Positions 8,478 to 16,063 of a stretch of 64,000 bases of DNA are shown here, piece after piece. Both the position numbers and the translations under genes were made by a program. The notes below the pieces were generated by a model. The model searched no databases, had not been told where the DNA came from, and saw nothing but the letters and a program-made list of their open reading frames with translations. Within the stretch, counting starts at the first letter, position 1, and every line of letters starts with the position of its first letter. This DNA is from Crossiella sp. SN42 (GTDB lineage: Bacteria > Actinomycetota > Actinomycetes > Mycobacteriales > Pseudonocardiaceae). The DNA is taken from the NCBI RefSeq assembly GCF_023897065.1, contig NZ_JAMHIV010000028.1:1-64000 (forward strand). Reading direction: 5' to 3'.

Positions 8478-10739
8478 GTGACGGAGACGGGCTGGCCGGT
8501 GCGTCCGGTCGGGCAGCGGCTGCGGGTCGCGATTGGGTCCACTGTGGACGGTCAGCCGGTGGAGGTGGACCTGAAACCGCCGTCGCTGGGCGGGATCGGG
8601 GCGCACGGGCTGGTCACCGGCTTCGGCGAGGCGAACCGGGACGCCGCGGTGCGCCGGCTGCTGCTGGGCCTGGTGACGGCGCACTCACCGGACACGCTGA
8701 ACCTGTTCCTGCTGGACGCGGGCCACGGCGCGGTGTTCGAGGAGTTCGAGCGGGCGCCGCAGCTGGCGCACCTGCTCACCGGCGCGGACGCGGCCCGGCA
8801 CGTGGTGGACGCCTTGCGCGCGGAAAGCGGGCGGCGGGCGGAGTTGTTGCGGCAGCGCAAGATGCGCACCCAGCACGACTACGAGCGGGCCCGGCACTAC
8901 GACCCGGAGCTGGACCCGATGACCTCGCTGGTCGTGGTGGTCAACCGGTTCAGCAGGCTGGACCGGCTGGCACCAGGGCTGACCGAGGTGATCAGGGACG
9001 AGGCGGCGGGCTGGCGGGACCAGGGCGTGCACCTGATCGCGGTGCTGGACCAGGTCACCGAGCTGCCTTCCGGGCTGCACAAGCACTTCGGCTTCGAGCT
9101 CAACACCAGGGACAGCGACCTGGTGCTCTGGGCCACCGGCCAGGACCCGATCACCTGCCAGCCGCTGCCAGGCGAGCAGGTGGCCGAGGCGCTGGCCGGG
9201 CTCACCGGCCCGGCCGCCATCCCGGAACCATTGCTGCTGCCGCCGTTGCGCGAGCGGATGGCCCTGGACGTGCTGCTGCCGCCGACGGCCACCGACGAGC
9301 AGCAGGGCCTGCACATCCCCGGCGAGCCGCGGCTGTCCCCCGTCGTCGGCCTGGTGGACCGGCCGGCGGAGCGACGGCGGGAGCGGCACCGGCTGGAACT
9401 GTCCACAGGGGACGGTCACGCGCTGGTGGTCGGCGATCCGGCGGCCGGGGTGGCCGAGGTGCTGCACAACGCCGCGCTCAGCCTGGCCCTGGCCAACACG
9501 CCCGCGCACCTCCAGCTGTACGTGCTGGACTTCGCGGGTGAGTCGCTACTGCCGCTGCGCGGCCTGCCGCACACCAGGGTGGCCGCCGCCTACCAGGACT
9601 ACGCGCTCATCTGGCACGCGGCCAACGAGCTCAACGCGCTGATCGACCGGCGGGAACGGGCCAGGCGGGAGGGCACCGGCGCGGCCGAGCCCGGCGCGGT
9701 GGTGGTGCTGGTGCACGGCTGGTACGGCCTGCGCCGCTACCCGCACGCCTACGACGCGGTGTACGACCTGGTCAACCGAGGGCCAGGGGTGAACGTGCAC
9801 GTGCTGCTGGGCATCAACCGCTGGAGCGAGCTGGAGCTGCCGCTGGCGGATGCCTTCAGCAGCAGGCTGGAACTGCGGCTGTCCGCGCCGCACTTCTCCG
9901 CGGTGGATGTGGTCAAGGCCAAGGAGCTGCCGGGCGCCGGGCACGGGCTGACCTACCAGGGCGAGCACTTCCTGGCCGCGCTGCCGCGGTTCCAGGACCA
10001 GCCGGACCCGGTGGCGGCCATCGACAAGGCCTGGACCGGCACGCGGCCCAAGCAGCTGCTGCCGCTGCCCGCCGAGGTGCCGCTGACCGAGGTGCCCAAG
10101 AACGAGCGCTGGCCGCTGGGCGTGATCGAGGGCGAGCTCAACGGCTTCGGGCTCGGGCTCAAGCAGCACCTGCTGTGCTTCGGCGACTACGGCAGCGGGC
10201 GGACCGCGGTGCTGCGCGCGCTGCTGCACAACCTCACCACCGCGACCACCCCGGAGCAGGCCGTGGTCGCCGGCATCGACCCGCGCCGCAACTGGTTCGG
10301 TTCGGTGCCCAACGAGTGGCTGCTCACCTATCTGACCCAGACCAGCAAGATGTCGGTGCCGATCGGCGAGATCCGGGACTCCCTGGTCAAGCGGCGGGAC
10401 GAGGGCCGGGGCAACGGGCCCGAGGTCTACCTGGTGATCGACGACTACGAGATCACCCAGCAGGCCGGGGTGCTGGAGGTGCTGGCCGACCTGCTGCCGG
10501 ACGCGCGACGGATCGGCTTCCACCTGGTGCTGGCCGGCAGCTACCTGCGCCGCACCGACCCGCTGCTGTCCGCGCTGGACTTCAACGACACGCTGACCCT
10601 GCTGCTCAACGGCAACCCGGACACCCCGGACGTGATCACCGGGCTGCTGCCCTACGCCTCGCCGCCGGGGCGGGCGCAGCTGTGGCGGGACCACCAGACG
10701 ACGCAGCTGGTGCAGGTGGGCTGGGTGCCGGTCGAGTAG
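8478..10739 (+). CDS. Soluble EccC/FtsK-like paralogue with Arg in place of the P-loop Lys
   Basis: 753 residues, a tandem paralogue of the preceding gene over its whole length, also without membrane helices. The D1-like module has neither P-loop (TGFGEANRDA) nor acidic Walker B (VVVVNRFS). The second module reads VVGDPAAGVAE. The third module reads GDYGSGRTA (569-577), so the Walker A lysine is Arg, while Walker B VYLVIDDYEI is kept. ATP hydrolysis looks impaired in every module, so I infer a structural partner of the upstream protein. GTG 8478 is preceded by GGGGGAG and lies 8 bases after the upstream stop; ATG 8457, overlapping that gene, is the alternative. The two genes are surely co-transcribed. 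Confidence 0.72.
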   Translation: MTETGWPVRPVGQRLRVAIGSTVDGQPVEVDLKPPSLGGIGAHGLVTGFGEANRDAAVRRLLLGLVTAHSPDTLNLFLLDAGHGAVFEEFERAPQLAHLLTGADAARHVVDALRAESGRRAELLRQRKMRTQHDYERARHYDPELDPMTSLVVVVNRFSRLDRLAPGLTEVIRDEAAGWRDQGVHLIAVLDQVTELPSGLHKHFGFELNTRDSDLVLWATGQDPITCQPLPGEQVAEALAGLTGPAAIPEPLLLPPLRERMALDVLLPPTATDEQQGLHIPGEPRLSPVVGLVDRPAERRRERHRLELSTGDGHALVVGDPAAGVAEVLHNAALSLALANTPAHLQLYVLDFAGESLLPLRGLPHTRVAAAYQDYALIWHAANELNALIDRRERARREGTGAAEPGAVVVLVHGWYGLRRYPHAYDAVYDLVNRGPGVNVHVLLGINRWSELELPLADAFSSRLELRLSAPHFSAVDVVKAKELPGAGHGLTYQGEHFLAALPRFQDQPDPVAAIDKAWTGTRPKQLLPLPAEVPLTEVPKNERWPLGVIEGELNGFGLGLKQHLLCFGDYGSGRTAVLRALLHNLTTATTPEQAVVAGIDPRRNWFGSVPNEWLLTYLTQTSKMSVPIGEIRDSLVKRRDEGRGNGPEVYLVIDDYEITQQAGVLEVLADLLPDARRIGFHLVLAGSYLRRTDPLLSALDFNDTLTLLLNGNPDTPDVITGLLPYASPPGRAQLWRDHQTTQLVQVGWVPVE
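8535..8621 (+). repeat. Near-identical segment shared by the two EccC-like paralogues, copy 2
   Basis: Counterpart of 6316-6402 with 81 of 87 bases identical. Such a short island of DNA-level identity between diverged paralogues suggests gene conversion or unusually strong constraint. Confidence 0.8.
8537..8549. repeat. Dispersed palindrome GTCCACTGTGGAC, copy 2
   Basis: Lies within the conserved paralogue island, so it is not independent of the copy at 6318. Confidence 0.7.
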
Positions 10740-10763
10740 TCGCTGGTGCGGCATGATCGGCCG

Positions 10764-12629
10764 GTGAGCACCAGCGCACCCCGGTCCGGTCCCTCGCCCC
10801 TGATGTTGCCGGTGATGATGGTCGTGGTCATCGGCGGGGTGGCCGGGCTCGGCTTCCTGGCCGGGCTCGGGCCTGCCGCGGTGCTCGGCGCGCTGTCGGC
10901 GATGTTCTGCCTGATCGCGGCCTTCGGCGGCGCGCTGTGGCCGGACCTGAAGCTGCTCGCGGTGTTCGCCCCGGCGATGGTGCTGGTGGTGGCCGGGCCG
11001 CGGCTGCTGGCCGAGGTGTCGGTGGTGGCGGCCATCGGGGTGCTCACCGTGATCGTGTTCGCGGTGGCGCTGCTGCCCACGTTCGGGCCCCGGTTCATCA
11101 CCGTCGGGCTCGGGCTGGGCATGGGCGCGCTGTTCGGCTACGCCTTCCAGACCACCGGCACCGCCAGCCTCTGGCAGGTGGTGACCGCGCCCGCACTGGG
11201 CTCCGGGGTGGTGATCCTGCTGCGGCTGCTGGCCGGGCTGCGTGATCCGGACAAGCCGACCAGGACCGCGGTGGCCGGGGTACTCACCGAGGCCGGGCCG
11301 CGCGGGCCGGACGCGGCGATCCGGGCCTGGCGCGGTGACCGGCAGCGCACCTGGCTGGGTCAGGTGCTCGACGGCGGGCTGCGCTACCGCACCAAGCTGT
11401 TCCTGCTCACCGACCGGGCCGAGCAGCTGCCCGAGCCGGTGGCAGCTGAGCTGCGAGCGGTGCTGGACGCGGCCAAGGCCGAGGCCGCCGTGCTGGCCGG
11501 AGTGGTGGTCGACGGCGGAGACCCGCCCGCGCCGGAGCGGCCCGAGACCACCGCTGAACTGCCGGGGGCGACCTCGGCGATGGTGGACACGCTGTGGGAC
11601 GGGCTGGACCGGGTGCGGGCCGCGCTGGCCGGGCGGGACCGGACCCCGGCGAACTCCCGGCTCGGCGCGGAGTACCCGGGCGAGCGGCTGGCCGAGGCGA
11701 TCTCCTGGCAGTCCGCGCAGTTCCGGCACGCGCTGCGCTGCGCGCTGGGGGTGCTGCTCGCGCTGGTCATCGCCGCGCAGCGGCCGGGCGACCCGCTGAT
11801 GCCGTCCTTCCTGATGGCGGTGTTCATGATCATGCAGCCGGACTGGCGGGCCAGCGCGCTCAAGGCCTGGCAGCGCGCGGCTGGCACGCTGCTCGGCGCG
11901 CTCGCGCTGGCCGCGGTGCTGTGGCTGCTGCCGCAGGCGGTGCTGATGCCGCTGGGGCTGGTCACCATGCTGGTCGGGTTCGGTTTCCAGCAGCGCTACC
12001 CGATCATCTTCAACGGCTGCATGGTGTTGATGCTGGTCGGCATGAACGCCACCACCCGGCACCTGGACCCGGTGCCGGTGCTGGTGGAGTACGTGCTGCT
12101 GATCCTGCTCGCGGTCGGCATCGGGCTGCTGTTCGGCTTCGCGGTGGTGCCCGGCATGCGCACCCCCGCTCCGCTGGAACGGTTGCGGCGGGCCATCGAG
12201 GGCGCGCGGGCCGGGCTGACCTCGATCGCCGGCCAGCTGGGCCGCAGCCGGGCGGAGGTCGACGTGCGCGGGCTGATCCGGCAGCAGCGGCGGTCCTCGG
12301 CGCAGCTGCACGAGCTGCTCGGCGGCCAGCTCAAGGGCCGGGACGACACCGAGGCCAACCGGGCCGCGCTGGCCCAGGCCGACGACGCGCTGCGCGGGCT
12401 GCGCAGCGGCACCGCGGGGCTGCTCCTGCACGGCGGGGACGTCGCGCTGACCAGGGACACCCTGGACTGGCTGGTGCGTGCGCTCAGCGACAGCACCGAG
12501 GTCGCGGAACCGCCGGAGCCGCGCACCGAGGAGCAGCGGCTGCTGATCGACAGCCTGGCCGCGGACGTGGTCAGCCTGCGGACCGCGACCGCCGCGCTCA
12601 GCCCGGGATCGGCCGCCCGAAGTACGTGA
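10764..12629 (+). CDS. FUSC-family (aromatic acid exporter-like) integral membrane protein
   Basis: 621 residues. A first block of hydrophobic helices (about residues 10-150) is followed by a soluble region (about 160-300) and a second helix block (about 310-440), with a helical C-terminal cytosolic tail. This is the architecture of FUSC/YccC/AaeB-like proteins, which include p-hydroxybenzoate and fusaric acid efflux components. The second block has the conserved flavour WRASALKAWQRAAGTLLGAL. GTG 10764 is preferred: a CATGAT box lies 6 bases upstream, suggesting a leaderless message, and an earlier in-frame GTG at 10746 has no ribosome site. It follows the EccC-like genes by 24 bases. Its last 32 bases overlap the convergent RNHCP gene. 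Confidence 0.82.
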   Translation: MSTSAPRSGPSPLMLPVMMVVVIGGVAGLGFLAGLGPAAVLGALSAMFCLIAAFGGALWPDLKLLAVFAPAMVLVVAGPRLLAEVSVVAAIGVLTVIVFAVALLPTFGPRFITVGLGLGMGALFGYAFQTTGTASLWQVVTAPALGSGVVILLRLLAGLRDPDKPTRTAVAGVLTEAGPRGPDAAIRAWRGDRQRTWLGQVLDGGLRYRTKLFLLTDRAEQLPEPVAAELRAVLDAAKAEAAVLAGVVVDGGDPPAPERPETTAELPGATSAMVDTLWDGLDRVRAALAGRDRTPANSRLGAEYPGERLAEAISWQSAQFRHALRCALGVLLALVIAAQRPGDPLMPSFLMAVFMIMQPDWRASALKAWQRAAGTLLGALALAAVLWLLPQAVLMPLGLVTMLVGFGFQQRYPIIFNGCMVLMLVGMNATTRHLDPVPVLVEYVLLILLAVGIGLLFGFAVVPGMRTPAPLERLRRAIEGARAGLTSIAGQLGRSRAEVDVRGLIRQQRRSSAQLHELLGGQLKGRDDTEANRAALAQADDALRGLRSGTAGLLLHGGDVALTRDTLDWLVRALSDSTEVAEPPEPRTEEQRLLIDSLAADVVSLRTATAALSPGSAARST

Positions 12630-12942
12630 GGATCGTCTCCCTGCTGTCCCTCGGGGAGGTCTTGTTGCGCCGCTGGTGGCCGCACTTCTCGCAGCGCTGG
12701 ACCACGAAATAGGCGTCCTTGTGGATGCCCGCGGCCACCGGCGGCATCAGTCCGCCGCAGGTCGCGGCCCGGTCACCGGGGTTGACGTCGACGTGCCGGG
12801 ACCACAGGCAGTGCGGGCAGTGGTTGGTGTAGCCGTTGCCACGGACCGTGCGTTCGCAGTGACCGCAGGTGAAGTCCTCGATCCGCCGGGTGAACCGGGC
12901 GCCGTCGCCGCCGGATTCGGACGCGTCGCGGTAGTTAGGCAT
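12598..12942 (-). CDS. RNHCP-domain zinc-ribbon-like protein
   Basis: 114 residues. Contains the RNHCP signature as TNHCPHCLWSRHVDVNPGDR, with further metal-ligand pairs CGHC upstream and CEKCGH downstream, giving a multi-Cys/His small protein. The function of this family is not established; zinc binding is inferred from the ligands. ATG at 12942 is preceded by GTGAGGAT. An iron-box-like palindrome (12935-12953) covers its start codon, so an iron-bound regulator sitting there would be expected to affect this gene as well as the divergent siderophore-uptake operon. The 3' end overlaps the FUSC gene by 32 bases on the opposite strand. Confidence 0.8.
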   Translation of the reverse strand: MPNYRDASESGGDGARFTRRIEDFTCGHCERTVRGNGYTNHCPHCLWSRHVDVNPGDRAATCGGLMPPVAAGIHKDAYFVVQRCEKCGHQRRNKTSPRDSRETILTYFGRPIPG

Positions 12943-12953
12943 GGCTATCCTCA
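12935..12953 (+). promoter_or_regulatory. Putative IdeR/DmdR iron box over the siderophore-uptake promoter
   Basis: TTAGGCATGGCTATCCTCA matches 14 of 19 positions of the DtxR/IdeR-type consensus TTAGGTTAGGCTAACCTAA, keeping both AGG and CCT arms. It contains a TATCCT -10-like box (12946-12951) that sits 6 bases before the GTG (12958) of the first permease gene. A repressor bound here would cover the promoter of a leaderless transcript. The downstream genes encode iron-siderophore uptake, which is the usual target. Confidence 0.68.
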
Positions 12954-12957
12954 CCGG

Positions 12958-14004
12958 GTGACCACGGTCGAAAAGCGGCAGCCCGTGGCGACCGGTCGGT
13001 CGTCAGGGGCCGGTCTGTCGCGCCCACTCGGGTTGCTCCTCGCCCTCGGTGTGCTGCTGCTGGTGTGCGTGCTGTCCATCATGGTGGGCACCACCGACCT
13101 GGGTTTCGGCGAGGTGTTCACCGCGGTGTTCCGGCCGGAGAGCCCGGAGGCGGAGGCGATCGTGCGCGGGCTGCGGATGCCGCGCACCGGCTTCGGCCTC
13201 GCGGTCGGCGCGGCGCTGGGCCTGGCCGGCGCGCTGATGCAGGGCGTGACCCGCAACCCGTTGGCGGACCCCGGAATCCTCGGCGTCACCTCGGGCGCGG
13301 CCTTCGGCGTGACGCTGTCCGCGCTCTTCGGCGGGATCGCCTCCTTCTACGGCTACGTGTGGTTCGCCTTCGCCGGCGCGCTGGTGGCCACCGTGGTGGT
13401 CTTCGGGCTGGGCAGCCTCGGCCGGGACGGCGCCCGCCCGGCCAAGCTCGCGCTGGCCGGGGCCGCGGTCTCGGCGATGCTCAACTCGATGGTCTCCGCG
13501 GTGCTGCTGCTGGACGCGGCCACCCTGGACCGCTACCGGTTCTGGGCGGTCGGCGCGATCAACGGCCAGGACCCGGCCGTGCTCTACCAGCTGCTGCCGT
13601 TCCTCATCGTGGGCGCGGTGCTCGCGCTCGCAGTGAGCCCGGCGCTGAACAGCCTGGCCCTCGGCGAGGACGTGGCCAGGGCGCTGGGCCGCAACGTCGG
13701 CCGGATCCGGCTGGTCTCGGTCATCGCGATCACCCTGCTCGCCGGGTCGGCCGCGGCCGCCTGCGGGCCGATGGTCTTCCTCGGCCTGGTGGTGCCGCAC
13801 ATGGCCCGGATCATCACCGGGCCCGACCACCGCTGGGTGCTGACCTACTCGGCGGTGATCGCGCCGATCCTGTTGCTGGGCGCGGACATCCTCGGCCGGG
13901 TGCTGGCCAGGCCGGAGGAGCTCCAGGTCGGCATCATCGTCGCCTTCCTCGGCGCGCCCTTCTTCATCGCGCTGGTCCGCCGCCAGCGCCTCCCGGAGCT
14001 GTGA
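12958..14004 (+). CDS. FecCD-type siderophore ABC transporter permease 1
   Basis: 348 residues, strongly hydrophobic with about nine to ten membrane helices, of the BtuC/FecCD family that forms the channel for ferric-siderophore import. Family motifs are visible: LRMPRTGFGLAVGAALGLAGALMQ, then TRNPLADPGILG, and near the end GPMVFLGLVVPHMAR. GTG 12958 starts a transcript with a TATCCT box 6 bases upstream, inside the iron box. A second permease begins 4 bases after the stop, so the two probably form a heterodimer. No ATP-binding subunit is encoded in this operon, so a shared ATPase elsewhere must energise it. Confidence 0.92.
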   Translation: MTTVEKRQPVATGRSSGAGLSRPLGLLLALGVLLLVCVLSIMVGTTDLGFGEVFTAVFRPESPEAEAIVRGLRMPRTGFGLAVGAALGLAGALMQGVTRNPLADPGILGVTSGAAFGVTLSALFGGIASFYGYVWFAFAGALVATVVVFGLGSLGRDGARPAKLALAGAAVSAMLNSMVSAVLLLDAATLDRYRFWAVGAINGQDPAVLYQLLPFLIVGAVLALAVSPALNSLALGEDVARALGRNVGRIRLVSVIAITLLAGSAAAACGPMVFLGLVVPHMARIITGPDHRWVLTYSAVIAPILLLGADILGRVLARPEELQVGIIVAFLGAPFFIALVRRQRLPEL

Positions 14005-14008
14005 TCAC

Positions 14009-15022
14009 GTGACGACGACCCCGGTGAGACTGGGCAACCGGGCCCGCGTCAGCGCGGTGTCCCTGTTGCTGGCCGCGCTGACCCTGCTGATGTTCTGCGT
14101 CAGCCTGGCCACCGGCGAGTTCCAGCTCGGCCTGGACGAGGTGGTGGCCGCGCTCGGCGGCATCGGCGACTACTCCACTTTGCTGGTGGTGCAGGAGCTC
14201 CGCTTGCCGCGCGCGCTGGTCGGTCTGCTGGTGGGCCTGGCCTTCGGCGTGGCGGGCGCGCTGTTCCAGTCGCTCACCCGCAACCCGCTGGCCAGCCCGG
14301 ACCTGATCGGGATCACCGGCGGCGCGAACGTGGTGGTGGTCGCGGGCACCGCGCTCGGCCTCGGCGGCGGGCTCGGCGTGCCGCTGCTGGCCCTGCTCGG
14401 CTCGCTGGCCTCCGCCTTCGCGGTGTACACACTCGCCTGGAAGCGCGGCACCACCGGCTACCGGATCGTGCTGGTCGGCATCGGCGTGCAGGCGCTGTGC
14501 ACCGGCGCGACGAGTTATCTGTTGCTGAGCCTGGGTGTCTACGACGCGCAGGGCGCGATGGTCTGGCTCACCGGCACGCTCAACGCCCGCAACTTCGGCC
14601 ACGTCACCTGGATCGCAGTGGCCGTGGTCGTGCTGCTGCCGCTCACCCTGCTGCTGCGCGGCTGGCTGGATGCCTTGCAGTTCAACGACGACACCGCCAC
14701 CGGACTCGGCATCCCGGTGCAGCGGGCCAGGCTGTCCCTCGGCCTGGTCGCGGTCGGGCTGGCCGCGGTGGCCACCGCGGCGGCCGGGCCGATCGTCTTC
14801 GTCGCGCTGGTCTCCCCGCAGCTCGCGCTGCGGCTGTGCCGGTCGGCCACCCCGCCCGTGCTGGCCTCCGGGCTGGCCGGGTCCCTGCTCCTGCTCATCA
14901 GCGACCTGATCGCGCGGACCCTGCTACCGGCCGAGCTCCCGGTCGGCGTGGTGACCGGCGTGATCGGGGCGCCGTTCCTGTTGTGGTTGCTGGCCAGGGC
15001 CAACCGAGCCAACGCCGGCTGA
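14009..15022 (+). CDS. FecCD-type siderophore ABC transporter permease 2
   Basis: 337 residues, second permease of the pair, with LRLPRALVGLLVGLAFGVAGALFQ and TRNPLASPDLIG near the N-terminus and GPIVFVALVSPQLALRL in the second half, all typical of FecCD proteins. It starts with GTG 4 bases after the first permease and is followed by the binding-lipoprotein gene after 11 bases. It presumably pairs with the first permease in the cytoplasmic membrane. The order permease-permease-binding protein without an ATPase gene is seen in some actinobacterial siderophore loci. Control by iron through the box at 12935 is inferred. Confidence 0.92.
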   Translation: MTTTPVRLGNRARVSAVSLLLAALTLLMFCVSLATGEFQLGLDEVVAALGGIGDYSTLLVVQELRLPRALVGLLVGLAFGVAGALFQSLTRNPLASPDLIGITGGANVVVVAGTALGLGGGLGVPLLALLGSLASAFAVYTLAWKRGTTGYRIVLVGIGVQALCTGATSYLLLSLGVYDAQGAMVWLTGTLNARNFGHVTWIAVAVVVLLPLTLLLRGWLDALQFNDDTATGLGIPVQRARLSLGLVAVGLAAVATAAAGPIVFVALVSPQLALRLCRSATPPVLASGLAGSLLLLISDLIARTLLPAELPVGVVTGVIGAPFLLWLLARANRANAG

Positions 15023-15033
15023 AAGGAAAGAAC

Positions 15034-16011
15034 ATGCTGGGATCCACCCGCCGACTGCTCCGCGCCGGGGCCGTGCTGGCCACCGCCGGACTGCTCGCCG
15101 CCTGCTCCGCCACCGGTCCGGCAGGCGGCGGCTCGTGGGAGTTCACCGACGACCGCGGCGAGAAGATCAGCCTGCCCGCCAAGCCGACCCGGATCGTGGC
15201 CCAGTCCGCGGCCGCCGGCACGCTGTGGGACTTCGGCGTCAAGGTCACCGGCGTGTTCGGCCCGCAGAAGCTCGCCGACGGCCGCCCCGACCCGCAGATC
15301 GGCAACGTGGACCTCGGCGCGGTCCAGTCGGTCGGCACCACCTACGGCGAGTTCAACCTGGAGAAGTTCGCCTCGCTGCGGCCGGAGCTGACCATCACCA
15401 CGATGTACGACGACACGCTCTGGTACATCCCGGACACCGCCAAGGACAAGGTCAAGCCGACCGCGGGCATCAAGATCGGCGGCAAGCCGATCCCCGAGGC
15501 GCTGGCCCGGTTCGAGACCCTGGCGAGCGCGCTGGGCGCGGACGTCAAGGGCGGCGCGGTGGCCGCGGCCAAGGCCGAGTTCGCCAAGGCGGAGAACAAC
15601 CTGCGCGAGGCGGCCAAGAGCAAGCCGGGCCTGAAGGTGCTGGTGGTCAGCGCGACCAAGAACGACCTGTACCTGGTGCGGCCGCAGGAGTCCGGCGACC
15701 TGAAGTACTTCCGGTCCCTCGGCTTGGACGTCTACGAGCCCGCCCAGGGCGAGGCCTACTTCCAGAAGATCAGCTGGGAGCAGGTCCGGGAATACCCGGC
15801 CGACCTGGTGCTGGTGGACAACCGGGAGGCCCAGGCGCTGACGCCCACGCAGATGGCCGAGGTGGCCACCTGGAAGCTGCACCCCGCGGTGCAGGCCGAC
15901 CAGGTCGGGCCGTGGTTCGCGGCCGCGCCGATGAGCTACCAGTCCTTCACCAAGGTGATGAACGACCTGGCCGAGCTGGTCCGCCGGTCCCGCACGGACG
16001 TGGTGAACTGA
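15034..16011 (+). CDS. Iron-siderophore substrate-binding lipoprotein
   Basis: 325 residues of the FecB/FhuD class III binding-protein family. The N-terminus has Arg residues, a hydrophobic stretch and the lipobox LLAAC, giving a lipid-anchored extracellular receptor with Cys near residue 24. Mature features include RIVAQSAAAGTLWDFGVKVTG and a C-terminal AEVATWKLHPAVQADQV segment, standard for periplasmic-binding-like domains of siderophore systems. ATG 15034 is preceded by GAAAGGAAAG. As last gene of the operon it delivers ferric siderophore to the two FecCD permeases. The siderophore class cannot be read from the sequence. A strong stem-loop follows the stop codon. Confidence 0.9.
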   Translation: MLGSTRRLLRAGAVLATAGLLAACSATGPAGGGSWEFTDDRGEKISLPAKPTRIVAQSAAAGTLWDFGVKVTGVFGPQKLADGRPDPQIGNVDLGAVQSVGTTYGEFNLEKFASLRPELTITTMYDDTLWYIPDTAKDKVKPTAGIKIGGKPIPEALARFETLASALGADVKGGAVAAAKAEFAKAENNLREAAKSKPGLKVLVVSATKNDLYLVRPQESGDLKYFRSLGLDVYEPAQGEAYFQKISWEQVREYPADLVLVDNREAQALTPTQMAEVATWKLHPAVQADQVGPWFAAAPMSYQSFTKVMNDLAELVRRSRTDVVN

Positions 16012-16024
16012 GTCCTGGCAGCAC

Positions 16025-16055
16025 AGCGGGGCCGTCCGGATCGGGCGGCCCCGCT
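16025..16055 (+). terminator. Stem-loop terminator after siderophore-uptake operon
   Basis: Arms 16025-16037 and 16043-16055 pair over 13 bases with one G-U wobble around a 5-base loop. No T-run follows, as is common in high-GC actinobacteria. It lies 14 bases after the lipoprotein stop and before the convergent lipase gene, so it may serve both strands. Confidence 0.7.
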
Positions 16056-16063
16056 GTCGTCGC

